64,000 nt of DNA from Artocarpus heterophyllus (lineage: Eukaryota > Streptophyta > Magnoliopsida > Rosales > Moraceae), in contig CM046341.1 of NCBI GenBank assembly GCA_025403435.1, forward strand, positions 14,407,219-14,471,218, written 5' to 3'. Made by a program: the position numbers and the translations under genes. Numbering within the stretch: the first letter of the stretch is position 1; every line of letters begins with the position of its first letter. The notes beneath the pieces are model-generated. The model ran no database searches, was not told the DNA's origin, and was given only the letters and a program-made list of their open reading frames with translations. This document shows, piece after piece, positions 22,568 through 34,496 of the stretch.

Positions 22568-24145
22568 TAGTTTATTTATTGTTAATTTAGAATTATTATT
22601 TTCTTATTTTTATTTTTTAAATTTTAATTACAAATTACAATTTTTTTATTTTATTAATTTATTATTATTAATAATTTCGACATTTATCTTTTTAATTTTT
22701 TAACTACTATAATGCATTAACAATAATTATACTATATTATCAAATTTTATGATAATTAATCCTTAACAATGATATTATAATTATTAAACTATATTGCTCA
22801 CTAATTTATAATACTTTATACTTAATAAATTAATTAATTAGTTCATTAATTGTTAATTAAGAATTATCATTTTTTATTTTTTATTTTTAAATTGTAATTA
22901 AAAATTACAATTTTTATTTTTTATAATTTATTATTATTAATAACTTTGACATTTATTCTTTCAATTTTTTAAGTACTATAATGTATTGACAATGATTTTA
23001 CAATCCCAAAATTTTAATTTTAACAATCCACATTAAAACAATACATAATTCCAACAAAATCACAATCATAATTCATAATTCAACAACAAATTACAATCCA
23101 AATAACATATTCATAACTCCAAAAATTCAATTCACAACACAATTCTAAAAATATTTCAAATACCAAAAATTTTAAAACCTACATAATTCAAAACCCACTA
23201 AGAACAGGAGTAAGAAAAATAGGATGGCAGCCAAAACTTCGACGGTGGATGGCTAGAAAACAACTAAAAGCTCCAAAATCTTAACCGGGAAAAAGTTTGA
23301 GGAATTCCTAATGTAGGGATATTTCTATTGTTTTTGTTTGATAATATGAGTATTTACAATACAAAACTCATGAATGTATGAATTTCTAGAAGTTTGGGAG
23401 AGATTTGAGGCGGAATAAGGAGGAGAAAATGGAGATAAATTGCAGGGAGAGGAGAGAGCTCGCCAGAAAAAATGGAAAAAAGGGAGCTCTTGGGTTCGTT
23501 TATGTGCAGAGTTTTTTGCGAAGACAAAATGTCATCGCAAATAATTAAAAATGTTGTTGCAAAAGGTCATCAAAAACGATGTTGTCGCACTTAATCTGGA
23601 AAAACAAATATTGACAAAGTAATCTTTTACAATGACAATTAAAAAATGTCGTCGCAAATAATTTTCATTATAGGGCTCTTTTTTCCGCTAAAATTTTTGT
23701 GAAAAATTAAAATTTCACTTTTTGTGACGACATATAGTCACAAATAAAGCACTATGTCATCGCAAAAAAGCCCCTTTGGATTTGTGAATGAGAGTGCAAA
23801 ACAACTATAAGCCATTGTTACTTTGCAACTCTCGCCACGTGTACAGAGTGTTATCGTCATCTATACACAATGGTATTTGTGACGCCTTTTTCATCGTAAA
23901 TACCTAGCATATTAGGCGCTAGCGCTCTGGCGCCAAATATTCTTGGCGCAAACCACAAATTGCGATGACATGTTATTGTAAACATAAATAGTTATGTGCT
24001 TTCTTTTTTACGATGACATGTCGATGCGAATAAGCGTTATATTCAACAACATGTCGTTGCAAAAATTTTGCTCAATTGCAACATTTTGTTGTTGCAAAAA
24101 ACAAAAAATTTGCGACGATGTCACTGTAAGGCTCATTTGTAGTAG
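22568..24145 (-). mobile_element. CACTA-like non-autonomous element, one end recognisable
   Basis: On the minus strand the block begins CACTACAAATGAGCC near 24,145 (unit II counterpart CACTACCACAAATGAGCC at 54,120). It continues with many copies of TTTGCGACGAC and TGTCGTCGCAAA variants, as in the subterminal repeats of CACTA elements. The other end, at about 22,568, has no CACTA terminus and is very AT-rich, with two related copies of about 280 bp (22,565-22,840 and 22,845-23,010). No transposase is seen. It sits inside what was the intron of copy D and is shared with unit II, so it predates the last duplication. The left border is set only by loss of similarity to host DNA. Confidence 0.6.
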
Positions 24146-24345
24146 CCTAAGGTAAAAGTTCTTGTCCTTATAATTAAATGTGCAGTTTTTTATATAAGAC
24201 AATTTTTTTTCCAATAGTTAATTTTGACTAAATCTAATATTATGCATAAGGTTGCTTAAGCAGGTGTTACCTAATTAAAATGTGCTAGGTTTTTATCATT
24301 TTCCACTTTTAGTATAACTAAGTAGTCTATAGCTATCTATCTATA

Positions 24346-24364
24346 TGTGTGTGTGTGTGTGTGT
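24346..24364. repeat. (GT)n microsatellite at the lost donor site of D exon 1
   Basis: A pure GT run directly downstream (minus strand) of the D exon 1 frame, where the intron donor stands in A and C. Confidence 0.85.
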
Positions 24365-24371
24365 ATATTTA

Positions 24372-24479
24372 TTAAAGATCAGTAGAGGCTTCATAAAGAT
24401 CTACTCGAACATCAGCCACTACAGAAACAAGCACAATTGAAAGCAGCAACAACACACAAACTTTGATCATGAGCGCCAT
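24372..24479 (-). pseudogene. BBI copy D: orphan exon 1 (signal peptide)
   Basis: From the ATG at 24,479 an open frame of 35 codons encodes a complete signal peptide (MALMIKVCVLLLL to VSVVADV) and a short linker (RVDLYEASTDL), then TAA. In A and C the linker ends at a phase-1 donor. Here that place is taken by TTTAATAAATATACAC and a GT microsatellite, so no splice donor is visible. The nearest exon 2 fragment is 2.1 kb away beyond the CACTA-like block. A TATA-like box remains upstream. If transcribed, it would encode only a secreted 10-residue tail, so a pseudogene is most likely. Confidence 0.75.
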
Positions 24480-24563
24480 TGTAATACAATATTTCTTGTG
24501 ACAATAAAGAATTTTATATAATTCGGTGAACAGTAGATGCGGAAACAAGGGGCTTTGCTAGGG

Positions 24564-24573
24564 CCTACATATA
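24564..24573 (-). promoter_or_regulatory. TATA-like box of BBI relic D
   Basis: The minus strand reads CACTATATGTAGGCCC about 85 bp upstream of the D start codon, at the family position but with a weaker TATA core. Confidence 0.5.
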
Positions 24574-24579
24574 GTGCTT

Positions 24580-26389
24580 GCATGGATAGTCCTAGAATTA
24601 GATCACCACAAATGCGACCTTTCTCTCCACGTGTCTCGTTTCTATTTGTTTCAACTTGTCTGAATTAATACACAAGTGAAAAATGATGAAGGATGTTACG
24701 TTTGTCTTTGAAAGTGATTTCTTTATACTTATATGTATCACCATTAACTCTAAATTAATATATGTTGGACCACTTATACATCGGATATGCAAACATAGTA
24801 AAACAGATGTATATCGTCCTATGTTTTACGTGTGTGTATATATATGCATACATATAAATATTATTTTACGTTATTTTATTTATTCTTCTTCTTCTTTTTT
24901 TAATTTAGAAAAAAGTGCTGGCAAAAATGTAGAAGCAGAAAGTATAGAATAGGAAACAAAAAGAAGAATCTGTAAGATTTTCACTTGTACAAGTACATCT
25001 ATGCCCTTGTCACTGGCCAAGAAAAATTAAAAAAAAAATATCCACGAGCTATATATCATGTGATGGAAAAAATAAAAATTGTATAACAAATTAGAAATTA
25101 CCTCAGTGGTGAATGGTATTGCTACACCCATGACAATGACATGTAGTATGGACATTATAAACACATACAAAGTGGGCCAAAAGTGAAGAGATAAGGCGAT
25201 ATTTTTAGTGCATTCTTAAACCACAAATGTGGCACTCCTTCATTCATCAAAACAAAAATAAATAAAAGAAATAAAATGTGCCACTCATTCAAGTTTTCTC
25301 CTAACATCTTCCAAGGAGTACTACAGTGCAATCTATATGCATACATTCGATGCCTTCTCTGATGAGCACGGTGGCAATGCCACTACTAGGCACCGCGTAT
25401 GTGGTAGCGCCTTCTACGTGTGCCCCATGTGACCTACATAGCATCACGGTGGCAACGGATTGTCTAGATGCTAATTTTGGGATCAACATTTGTTGATCCC
25501 AGAGCTATATTTTGTGTTTTTATTAGCTTAAGCCCCAAGGTTCTGCAACCCTAATTACTTGGGCTGTAGGTGCCAAAATTGGAAAGTTTTCAATATATAG
25601 AATGTGTAAATTTTACGAATTATAAAAAGAACTGGGAAAATATAATCGCAATCATTCCAAAAATCAAGCTCAATTTTCATGTTCTCTCTGCATCATAGAA
25701 TTAAAAAAATTCCTATGTTGTTTGGGATTTAATGATTTTCTAGAAAAATAAAAACAAAACTATGTGGTCATTTCTTGAAAAACTAAACATGTACTATTCT
25801 AACTTTCAAGGAACCGTGACCCATATATATCATCTTGTTTACATATATATTAATCATATAAAACAACTATTTCATCATGTTTTAAACTTAAACAAAGGAA
25901 CAACTAAGAACACTTAAATTATCATCATCATCCTTATGCATAGCAATCGATTATCACATAATAAAACAATCCTAAATGGGAAAATCATAAGCCAAAATTT
26001 CTAATGTCTTCATATTCATAATCATAATCTACATCACCATCACATAAATAAAATACATTAAATTAGTTTAAAGTAATATGTACACAAAACTATATAAACA
26101 TTGGTTCTATATGTTCTTTCTCCCATTTACGGTCTAGTTCTGAGGGTCTTTTCTAGTTTATTTTATATTGCCGCTTTGTTTCGAAGATGCCGTTATTATT
26201 TTCTTTGTTTTTTGTAAATTTTTCTCCTTTTATTTAATAAAATTAAGTGGGGAGTTTGGTATAAGGTGAATGTCCTAATATAGATGCTAATCTCGTTGGA
26301 ATGGGCTAGGATGTTTCTCTGATGCTGGTTGCTTTTCTCTTTGGAAAAATATTTATAAAAAAATAAATTAAAAGAATGGCAATAATAAT
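24580..26389. other. Upstream region of copy D, non-coding
   Basis: It matches 54,560-56,335 in unit II closely and 16,600-18,055 (upstream of B) more distantly. A signal-peptide-like relic (MSILHVIVMGVAIPFTTE) is readable on the minus strand at 25,165-25,102, followed by GAG|GTAATT. Nothing else is supported. Confidence 0.5.
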
Positions 26390-26406
26390 TTTTTTTTGGT
26401 GGTGGT

Positions 26407-29400
26407 TGTAACGCCCTCCCTTACGGACGTCATAAATGTCATACTTTCATACATTACATGCATACTTTTATTTTAGAATAACCATTTGAACAAAACTTAA
26501 TTGTTTTGAAAAACATAAAACTTAATTGGAAACATAATTAAGAAATCATATCTAGGATCTATGCATGCATTTTTTTTTTACAACATTCAATAATTTAATC
26601 CATAATAATAATAATAATAATAATAATTTACTTGATCATAAACATTCTTTAATTAGTTAAACATTCCAAATAATAAAATCATAATTTAAAAAGAAACATC
26701 ACAACATTTTAAAACAATCAGCTCTCACTGTTCGGCAGCTCAGAAAACATCCACCGGTAGGCCGCCCGAGGCTCTATAAAAACAAGGTTTTAAACTTTTG
26801 CTAGGTTCGGTAGGCTGATCTTCATTGTTCGGCAGGCCGACCGACTAAGAAAAATTAGAAAATTAATTTTTAAATCGAGAATCAATACTTCAATACGCGG
26901 AAGACCATATACTTAATATAATAAGATAAAATAATAAAAAATGGTTCATGAATTCTTTAAAACTTATCAATAAACATGTTCAAATTATAAAACTTGATTT
27001 ACTCATTAAAAACTTTCTTCCTTGGAGTGATTCTGATTACAATTCATCTTGCTTAACTCACAAGCCTTTCCACGCCCTCCGCCTAGTCCATCGCCTTCTT
27101 ACCCTTATCTACAACATGATATAAACTTGAATAAGCTAAAGCTTAGTAAGTACATTATTATCTCACAACTTAAAACATTTTATGAACATCATCATCATCA
27201 TCAACATAATAGTGCACTAAGCACAATTTCTTAAGGAACATATCTTTCATAACTTTATCCATGTTAAAACTTAATTCATTTTATCTTAAGGGCCCAAGTG
27301 TTGCACCATAATCATCATTGTAGGCGCGCCGTCATGAGAGGAGAAGGGTAGCTAATCTTAAACCAAACATGATATCATAACATATCATATCATAACATTG
27401 GTGTGCAACACTTATTTAGGTGATACATTTATTTATATAATTTTCATGCTTTGAAATTTTTCATCATCATACATGCATAACTTTTGAACATGAAAATCTT
27501 TCATAAGAAACCCTTAAAAGAAATCATTATAAAATCATCATAGATATCATCATGAACATAATTTCAAACCTTATAAAACATATCATGTTGCAGGTGAGAA
27601 TGTACTTACTTTTTTGTTAGCTTACTTAACCTTAAAATTGTTGGTGACGATGCCACAATCTCGATGTGCTCTTCTTCATAATGTGTTCATGTCATACATT
27701 CATTAAAAGATACATACAAATTAATATTTATTTTCAAAGAATTAAATCATCCATTTCACAAGTCATCACTCATACATTCATCTCTTAGCAAACAAAATTT
27801 AAAACACATTTTCATTATCCATAAATCATAAGAACAAACTACCATCACAAACATTTTCTGAACTCCATGAATTCTAAATTCAACAACTCAACATTCTCAT
27901 ATAAGTTAAGTAACACACTTGGCAGGAACCAAACTAATACATAAATATATTATCGTGATTTTTCATTTGTCATAAAAATTTCATTTGGTAATTTAAACCA
28001 TGTCACATAACTCACACTTCCAAAACTGCCAACAATAACAATTCAGTGAACAACTCTAAACTCAAGTCCATATATTACATTTCCATACCATATAAAAATC
28101 TACGAAAATTAACACATATAATAGACATATAAAACTTTAACATATCCAAAAATCACCTTTCAATAAATTCCATACATTCCAAAACGTGTGTTTGAACTCA
28201 AAGACAAAATAATCATAATCAATTCATGTAGTGAGTTATAAGCAATCATCATATTCCCATAATTAAAATAAAAATATGATGACCCTAAAATTCATAAGAC
28301 AACTTATTAACATAAATTACAGAACCATTAAAATATTTTATCATCAAATAAAATCATTTATTCACACAAATCATCACAAAACAAGGAGTTCAACAATTTA
28401 CTCATAAAACAGTCTATAAACCTAGCTTCAATAAAACTTTCATATTACATAAAATATATATCATATTATCATGAGACTTTTCAATTCATACATTAACATA
28501 TACATAAACATATTTGCCCAATTTCGCACAAAATAACATTCATTTGCATTATGAACAAAACTCATATTTTCATGCAACATATTCAATCAGCATTAATTTA
28601 CTGTGAGTGGCAGGGAGAAGAAAATTCATAACTTATCATAGAAATATCAAAATAACGTGAAACTTGGAAGAACATTACATAACACATATATAAACATCAT
28701 ATTAAAATTTCAGAACAAAATAAAATACCTAGACAAAGTTATGGCAGTCGGATTGAGGAGGAGAAATACTTTTCAGAAATACCAAAAAATGAGTTCTTAC
28801 CTTAAAAAAAAAAAAAAAAAATCTTCTCCACTTTCTTCAAATTCGACCAAAGAAAACTCATTATTTCTCAAATATTTGCAAGAGAATTGAGGAAGAGAAC
28901 AAGAAAGAAAACGTGAAAGAGAGAGAGGAGAGAGATAGAAAGCGTCTAAGAAAAAGAGAGAGAGAAATATAACGTAAATGAACATAACTTAAAGGGAGTC
29001 AAAACTCTCTATCAAGTCAGAAATTTTCTGACTAAAATTGAGGCTATTCACGTGTAAATGGAGAGGAAATTGGGGAAAGTCAAATCATTTAGAAAAACTT
29101 ACCATACTTCACCAATTTTAAAATGGAAAACCATATCAATTAACTCAAATCAATGCAAAGTCAATAGTTTCTTTACCAAATTTAAAGCAATCAATACAAA
29201 AATAAGCCAATCAATCACAAATCATCTTCTAATCATAACCAATCATCGTAATTATCTCAATCACAAAATTTGGAGAGATTGTTGCTGATTGCTTATCAGC
29301 CATCTTTGGCCTGTCGATTTCTCACTTCAGACTATCGATTCCACAAAGTTCGGCCTGCCGATGCTCGAGGGACAATTCGGCCTGCCGAACTTGAAGGTTC

Positions 29401-29646
29401 GGCCTACCAAACTGTCCTTACATACTAGAATACATCATAACATTTAAATCATTAATGAATCATAAATAAACATACAATGTAAATAACATGAACACTTAAG
29501 CACATCAATTCCATGTGATCGTCACCTGTCATAACACTTAGAATAATTGGTTAGTGACAATAATATCATGAATCATTATGGACTAAAATGCTTAACATCG
29601 TCACTAATATAACATTATCCATTACATAAAATAGGTGGGTGTTACA
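26407..29646 (-). repeat. Gypsy 3' LTR
   Basis: On the plus strand it begins TGTAACGCCCTCCC and ends GGTGTTACA. It is nearly collinear with 34,497-37,749. It lacks about 25 bp of the motif cluster near 26,735 that the other LTR keeps. Motif clusters lie at about 26,720-26,850 and 29,300-29,410 in opposite orientation. Confidence 0.95.
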
Positions 29647-29660
29647 ATTCCCCCCACCTT
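29647..29660 (-). other. Gypsy polypurine tract
   Basis: The minus strand reads AAGGTGGGGGGAAT directly before the 3' LTR start TGTAACACCC. Confidence 0.88.
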
Positions 29661-30351
29661 ATAAGAGTTTCATCCTCAAAACTCGAAACAGTTGTGGATA
29701 CTTAGTTCTTATGTCATCCTCACGTTCCCATGTAGCTTCTTCTACTTGATGATTTCGCCATAACACCTTGACCAATGGGATTTCTTTATTCCTCAAGGTT
29801 TTGGTTTTTCGATCGAGTATCTCCACTGGCTTTTCTTCATAACTCAAGTCTTCTCGTATCTCGATTACTTGTGGCTCAATCACATGCGTTGGGTCCGGGA
29901 CATATTTCTTGAGCATCGAAACATGGAACACATCATACATTGCAGACATTTCTGAAGGCAACCTCAGTTGATAAGCTACTTTGCCTATCCATTTCATGAT
30001 CTCATACGGTCTGATAAACCTCGGGTACAATTTGCCTTTCTTCCCGAACCTCATAACTCCTTTCATCGGTGCAACTTTCAAAAACATGGATTCACCCACA
30101 GCGAACTCTAAGGGTCTTCTTCTCTTGTCAGCATAACTCTTTTGACGGCTTTCAGCGGTCTCTATTGTTCTTCTTATCAACTTTATCATCTCAAAAGTTT
30201 CATTGACAAAATAAGTCCTTTCAGCATCGATGCTTTCCATCAACTTCTTCTCACCAGCTTCATGCCAACATATAGGCGACCTATATTTTCGTCCATGTAG
30301 GGCCTTATGCCATTGTTGTAAGCAAACTCTGCTAATGGTAGCATTTAACAC
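29659..30351 (-). pseudogene. Gypsy integrase C-terminus with chromodomain-like end
   Basis: An open stretch of about 230 codons. It contains the CHGRKYRSPICW-type region that follows the integrase core, then a basic segment (SYADKRRRPLEF) and the GVMRFGKKGKLYPRFIRPYEI motif of plant Gypsy integrases. A segment ending DVFHVSMLKKYVPDP follows. The last 45 residues (VEILDRKTKTLR, VKVLWRNH, EEATWERED) look like a chromodomain, which in chromoviruses can direct integration to particular chromatin. The apparent first codon is GTG and is not a real start. The frame continues from the upstream integrase core, separated by a stop. Confidence 0.88.
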
Positions 30352-30419
30352 CAGCTGGTCTTGAAATCGAGTCTACAAGTCCGAAGCATATCTTCTAAGA
30401 TCAGGTTCATTCTCTCCAT

Positions 30420-30770
30420 TTAGCCATCTGTCTGAGGATGGAAAGCTTTACTGAAATGCAACTTGGTCACCATAGCAGTCTCTACGCTTTTCCAGAACTT
30501 GGATGTGAACCTATCATCACGATCTGAGATGATTGACTTAGGAATTCCATGAAGTCGTACTATCTCCTTAACATAGAGTTCCGTTAACCGTTCCATAGAG
30601 TAAGTGATCTTGATAGGAATGAAATGTGCTATCTTCGTCAGTCGATCCACAACAACCCAGATAGCGTCATAACCATTCATAGTCCTGGGCAAATCGGTAA
30701 TGAAATCCATTGCTATATCCTCCCACTTCCATTCCAGTATCTGGATAGACTGTAAATCACCACCAGGTCT
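30420..30770 (-). pseudogene. int: Gypsy integrase catalytic core
   Basis: The frame MDFITDLPRTMNGYDAIWVV carries the first catalytic Asp (VVDRLTK). The second follows in GIPKSIISDRDDRFTSKFW, where the usual SDRDPRF reads SDRDDRF, and the segment ends with FHPQTDG. A TAA stands where a Gln codon is expected directly after QTDG, and a TAG likewise just upstream of the core. The enzyme would insert the cDNA, but the frame is interrupted. Confidence 0.88.
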
Positions 30771-31316
30771 CTAGTGTTCAGCTTTGACTTGCTGGCATGT
30801 CAAACATTTCTTCACATACATGGCAACATCACGTTTCATTCTAAACCACCAGAAGTTACTTCTTAGATCATTATACATTTTTGTTGCACCTGGGTGAATA
30901 GAGTAAGGAGTGTCATGAATTTCTGCCAAAATCCTTTCCCTTAACCCATCAACATTGGGAACACATAAGTAGTCCTTGAGGTATAGAGTTCCGTTATCCA
31001 CAATACGAAACTCTTGAGATTTCCCTTCTTTCATTTCCTGCTTAATTTTTACGAGGCTTACATCTTCATCTTGTTTTCCTCGAATTTCATCATACATCAT
31101 CGGAGCAAGAGTGAGTGCTGAGAGTTGTCCCGTGATAAGTTCTAAACCAAAGTCTAGAATTTCTTTTCTCAAAGGTTGAGACATCACTTGCATTGACATC
31201 AATGTAGCCACTGTCTTCCTGCTCAAAGTGTCAGCCACTCGGTTGGCCTTACTAGGGTGATACAAGATTTCACAATCATAATCCTTTACCAATTTAAGCC
31301 CTCTTTGTTGTCTCAT
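30771..31316 (-). pseudogene. Gypsy RNase H end and integrase zinc-binding domain
   Basis: The sequence runs from MRQQRGLKLVKDYDCEI through SKANRVADTLSRK, the end of RNase H and the linker, to the integrase zinc finger. That finger shows HDTPYSIHPGATKM with the two His and CLTCQQVKAEH with the two Cys, then a TAG stop in place of Gln. The frame also extends upstream beyond the first Met through TQRDLN, so this is an internal pol piece and not a separate gene. Confidence 0.88.
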
Positions 31317-31425
31317 GTTTAGGTCTCTCTGCGTGAAGAAGTACTTCAGACTTTGATGATCGGTAAAGATCTTGCATTGGACCCCATTAAATAGTGCCTC
31401 TATATTTTCAACGCAAACACAACTA

Positions 31426-32300
31426 CTACCAACTCAAGATCATAAGTGGGATAGTTCTTTTCAAGTCCTTCAGTTGTCTGGATGCATAGGCAATCACCTT
31501 GTCATTTTTCATTCGAACAACTCTGAGGCCCATCTTAGATGCATCACTATAAATCACAAATCCGTCGTTTCCTTTCAAAATAGCCAATACTGGAGTTGTC
31601 GTTAGCCTCTTCTTTAGTTCTTGAAAACTCTTCTCGCAAGCATCTGTCCATTCATACTTCTTTCCCTTACGAGTTAGATTCGTAAGTGGAGCTGTTATCT
31701 TAGAGAAGTCTTCTATGAATCTCCGATAATAACCTACTAGGCCTAAGAAGCTCCTTATTTCACTTGCGTTCGTCAGTTGCTTCCAGTTGAGAACAGCCTC
31801 TACCTTAGCAGGATCTACCATGATTCCTTCCTTTGATATAACATGCCCCAAGAAAGACACTCCGTCGAGCCAGAATTCATACTTAAAGAACTTTGCATAT
31901 AGCTTGTGTCTCCTTAATGTCTCCAGCACAATTTTCAAATGCTCCTTATGTTCTTCTTGATTCTTTGAATAAACAAGAATATCATCGATAAACACAAAAA
32001 AAAAATTTATCGAGGAAATCCTTGAATACCCGATTCATCAAATCCATGAAGGCCGCAGGTGCATTCGTCAGACCAAAAGGCATAACCACAAATTCATAGT
32101 GACCATACCTCGACCTGAAGGCAGTTTTGAGGACGTCTCCTTCTTTAATCTTTAGCTGGTGATATCCTGACCGTAGATCAATCTTTGAGAACACTGATGC
32201 ACCCTTAAGCTGATCAAACAAATCATCTATTCGAGGCAATGGGTACTTGTTCTTGATTGTCACCTTGTTCAGCTCCTAATAATCGATGTAGAGTCTCATA
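31426..32300 (-). pseudogene. rt: Gypsy reverse transcriptase and RNase H
   Basis: The first frame (32,263-31,982) has [13 protein letters not shown] and [20 protein letters not shown], the palm of a Gypsy reverse transcriptase. The second frame (31,995-31,426) begins with the catalytic FIDDILVYS, then [11 protein letters not shown] and the RNase H site [10 protein letters not shown]. The two overlap out of frame at a run of T about 31,999-32,008, a slip that breaks the protein just before the active site. A TAG near 32,278 interrupts the Y-ELNK motif upstream. Confidence 0.92.
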
Positions 32301-32316
32301 GTGCCATCCTTTTTCT

Positions 32317-33300
32317 TTACAAACAAGACTGGAGCTCCCCATGTGAGTGACTCGGCCTAATGAAGCCTTTGTCGAGTAGCTCCTTTAATTGCGTATGAAG
32401 CTCTTTTAACTCTGCTGGGGCCATTCTGTATGGTGCCTTAGAGATTGGGTTGGTGCTTGGTATGAGCTCAATCTCGAATTCAACTTCTCTTTCAGGCGGT
32501 AAACTTGTTAGGTCATCAGGAAATACCTCAAGAAAATCACGTACTACTGCCACATCTTCAATCCTTGTCTTTTCCTCTTGGCTTTTATCTACTATGTTGG
32601 CCAGATAGCCCATGTAGCCACTTGCAAACAACTTCCTTGCTTTCATGGCGGATAAAAACATACTGGGTTTCTTTCTGGACTTGCTAACATACACAAACTT
32701 TTGATCACTTTCTGTATGGAAGATCACCTTTCGTTTTCGACATTCGATAGAAGCATTGTACTTGCTTAGAAAATCCATCCCAAGAATCATATCGTAATCA
32801 TACATGTCGATCACAATGAGGTCGACAAAAAGTTTCCTATCAAAAATCCATAGGGGTACTGTACACAGATAATGTGTAGATAATATCACTTCCCCGGAGG
32901 GTAGTGTCGTAGTGAATCCCTGTCTCATAGGCTCTAAACGAACCCCTAACTTCTTAGCAAATGACGTAGATATACAAGAATGTGGCACCGTATCAAAGAG
33001 AACATAAACATCAATAGATAAACTTGTTATCTGACCTGTGACCACATTAGAGGCTTCAGCAGCCACTTGTTCCCTTGTCATGGCATAGATGCGGGCATTC
33101 GTAGGTGGGGCTTTAAGTCTTCCTTGACTGATTAGTGGCCCTTTAAGGGAAGCTTGCATCTAATAGAGTTGGGCTTGAAGAGGAGCTCTTTTGGGGGCAT
33201 TAGCATTCATCAGGTTGGGGCAGTTCTTGACAAAATGATCTTCTCGCCCATAAATGAAACATTGGTTTGTCCCCAAGCGGCATTTTCCTGGATGTTTCTT
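32317..33300 (-). pseudogene. Gypsy zinc knuckle, protease and start of reverse transcriptase
   Basis: Starting near 33,300 two Cys-rich knuckles are readable (CTKCGKKHPGKC, then CFIYGREDHFVKNC with one Cys changed to Tyr). A TAG replaces Gln at about 33,160, and then comes a 280-codon frame. Its aspartic protease site reads LFDTVPHSCIS instead of the usual LFDTGATHSF, so the glycine of the catalytic loop is missing. DMILGMDFLSKY, the second protease motif, is intact. The frame ends in the reverse transcriptase start (VFPDDL, LPPEREVEF, APYRMAPAELKEL, KGFIRPS) and then shifts. Confidence 0.9.
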
Positions 33301-33549
33301 TCCACATTTGGTGCATGGTTGAAACTGCCTGCTATTATTGTTGTTGGGCTAGCCACCATTATGTCTCTTGTTGCCTTGGCCTTGCTGGTTCTGAGGGTTA
33401 CCCTTCCTCTTTTTGTTCCTCTAGTTCTGGTTGTTGTTGTTGTTGTTGTTGTTCCTATGCGGAGGGCGGTTCTGGTTGTTAGTATTACTAGCTGGTTGGT
33501 CAGACTGAGGCTGGTTCCTTCTTAACTTAGACAAATGGAACTCAGCATG

Positions 33550-34276
33550 TTAGGCCCTCATAACAACCTGCTCTTGACTTTTGGGTGGACTTGCTCCATC
33601 AACTATTACAGCAATTTCTAGCTTGAGGACTCTAATCAGTCTTCTGACCCTTTCACCTTCACTGCTCACCATTCCTGGGCATAACCGAGCTAGCTGGTTA
33701 AACTTTGCCACCACATCGGTGATCATCATGTCCCCCTGGCACAGGTTCTCAAACTCATCGTAGTGCTTCCTTGTAATGTTTATGTGGAAAAACTTCGTGT
33801 TGAACTCATAAACAAAGTCATCCCATGTCATCTCTTCAATGTTTCGGCTCTGTTCGATGCCATCCCACCAAATCCTAGCCTCCATGGTGAGCCAGTACGA
33901 GGTACAGAGGACCTTTTCATTGTCTGTGAAGCCCATGAGTCTTAGGGTGGCCTCAATCATCTTTAACCATCCATGAGCAACTAATGGATCCTTAGAACCC
34001 TCGAAGTCTTCAAGCTTAACCCTCTTCCATCTGACTAGAAGGGGTTCTTAATTTACCATTTTGGGCTCAGCAGCAGGAGCCAGGACTTCGTTGACTTGTT
34101 GTTGGGGAGGAGGAGGAGGCGGCACGTGATTGCCTCGTCGATCGTCATTCTAGCTATTGGCCCTTAATTCTGCAATTTCTCTCCTTTGATCCTCCAGTTG
34201 CCTTTACAGTTCAACAATCATCGTCATTAGCCTTTCGTTAGTCTGGGTGCGAGTTTACATCCTTCTGTGGCCGTCC
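33550..34276 (-). pseudogene. gag: Gypsy gag
   Basis: From an ATG at 34,276 (MDGHRRM) the frame carries a coiled segment (QLEDQRREIAELRAN), a proline run, and the retrotransposon gag core. That core is open at 33,960-33,550 (LMGFTDNEKVLCTSYWL, ARIWWDG, TWDDFVYEFNTKFF, FNQLARLCPGM). Five stops interrupt it, near 34,255, 34,205, 34,152, 34,050 and 33,550. All stand where a Gln codon (CAA or CAG) is expected. Gag would form the particle shell. Confidence 0.88.
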
Positions 34277-34479
34277 ATTGTCAATTTCCTAAAAGATTTA
34301 GGAGCTTATGAACAATCTTCTAATTTATGAGACAGGTTTTTCACTACTAGAGCATTAATCATTAAACATCTAAACCTCATTCTTATCATTATACTTGCAT
34401 CATAACATCTACCTTTAAAACATACTTACTTGAAGGACTTGGACTGACGTGTGGCGATATGAATTGTAAATGAAAATTC

Positions 34480-34491
34480 GCTCTGATACCA
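34480..34491 (-). other. Gypsy primer binding site (initiator tRNA-Met)
   Basis: The minus strand reads TGGTATCAGAGC, an exact match to the usual plant primer site for initiator tRNA-Met, five bases after the 5' LTR end. Confidence 0.93.
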
Positions 34492-34496
34492 AATCC

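Noticed and set aside
33154..33525. Plus-strand 123-residue frame rich in Val and Leu
   Set aside because: It is the opposite-strand shadow of the Gypsy gag and zinc-knuckle region, where GTT repeats mirror Asn/Gln runs.
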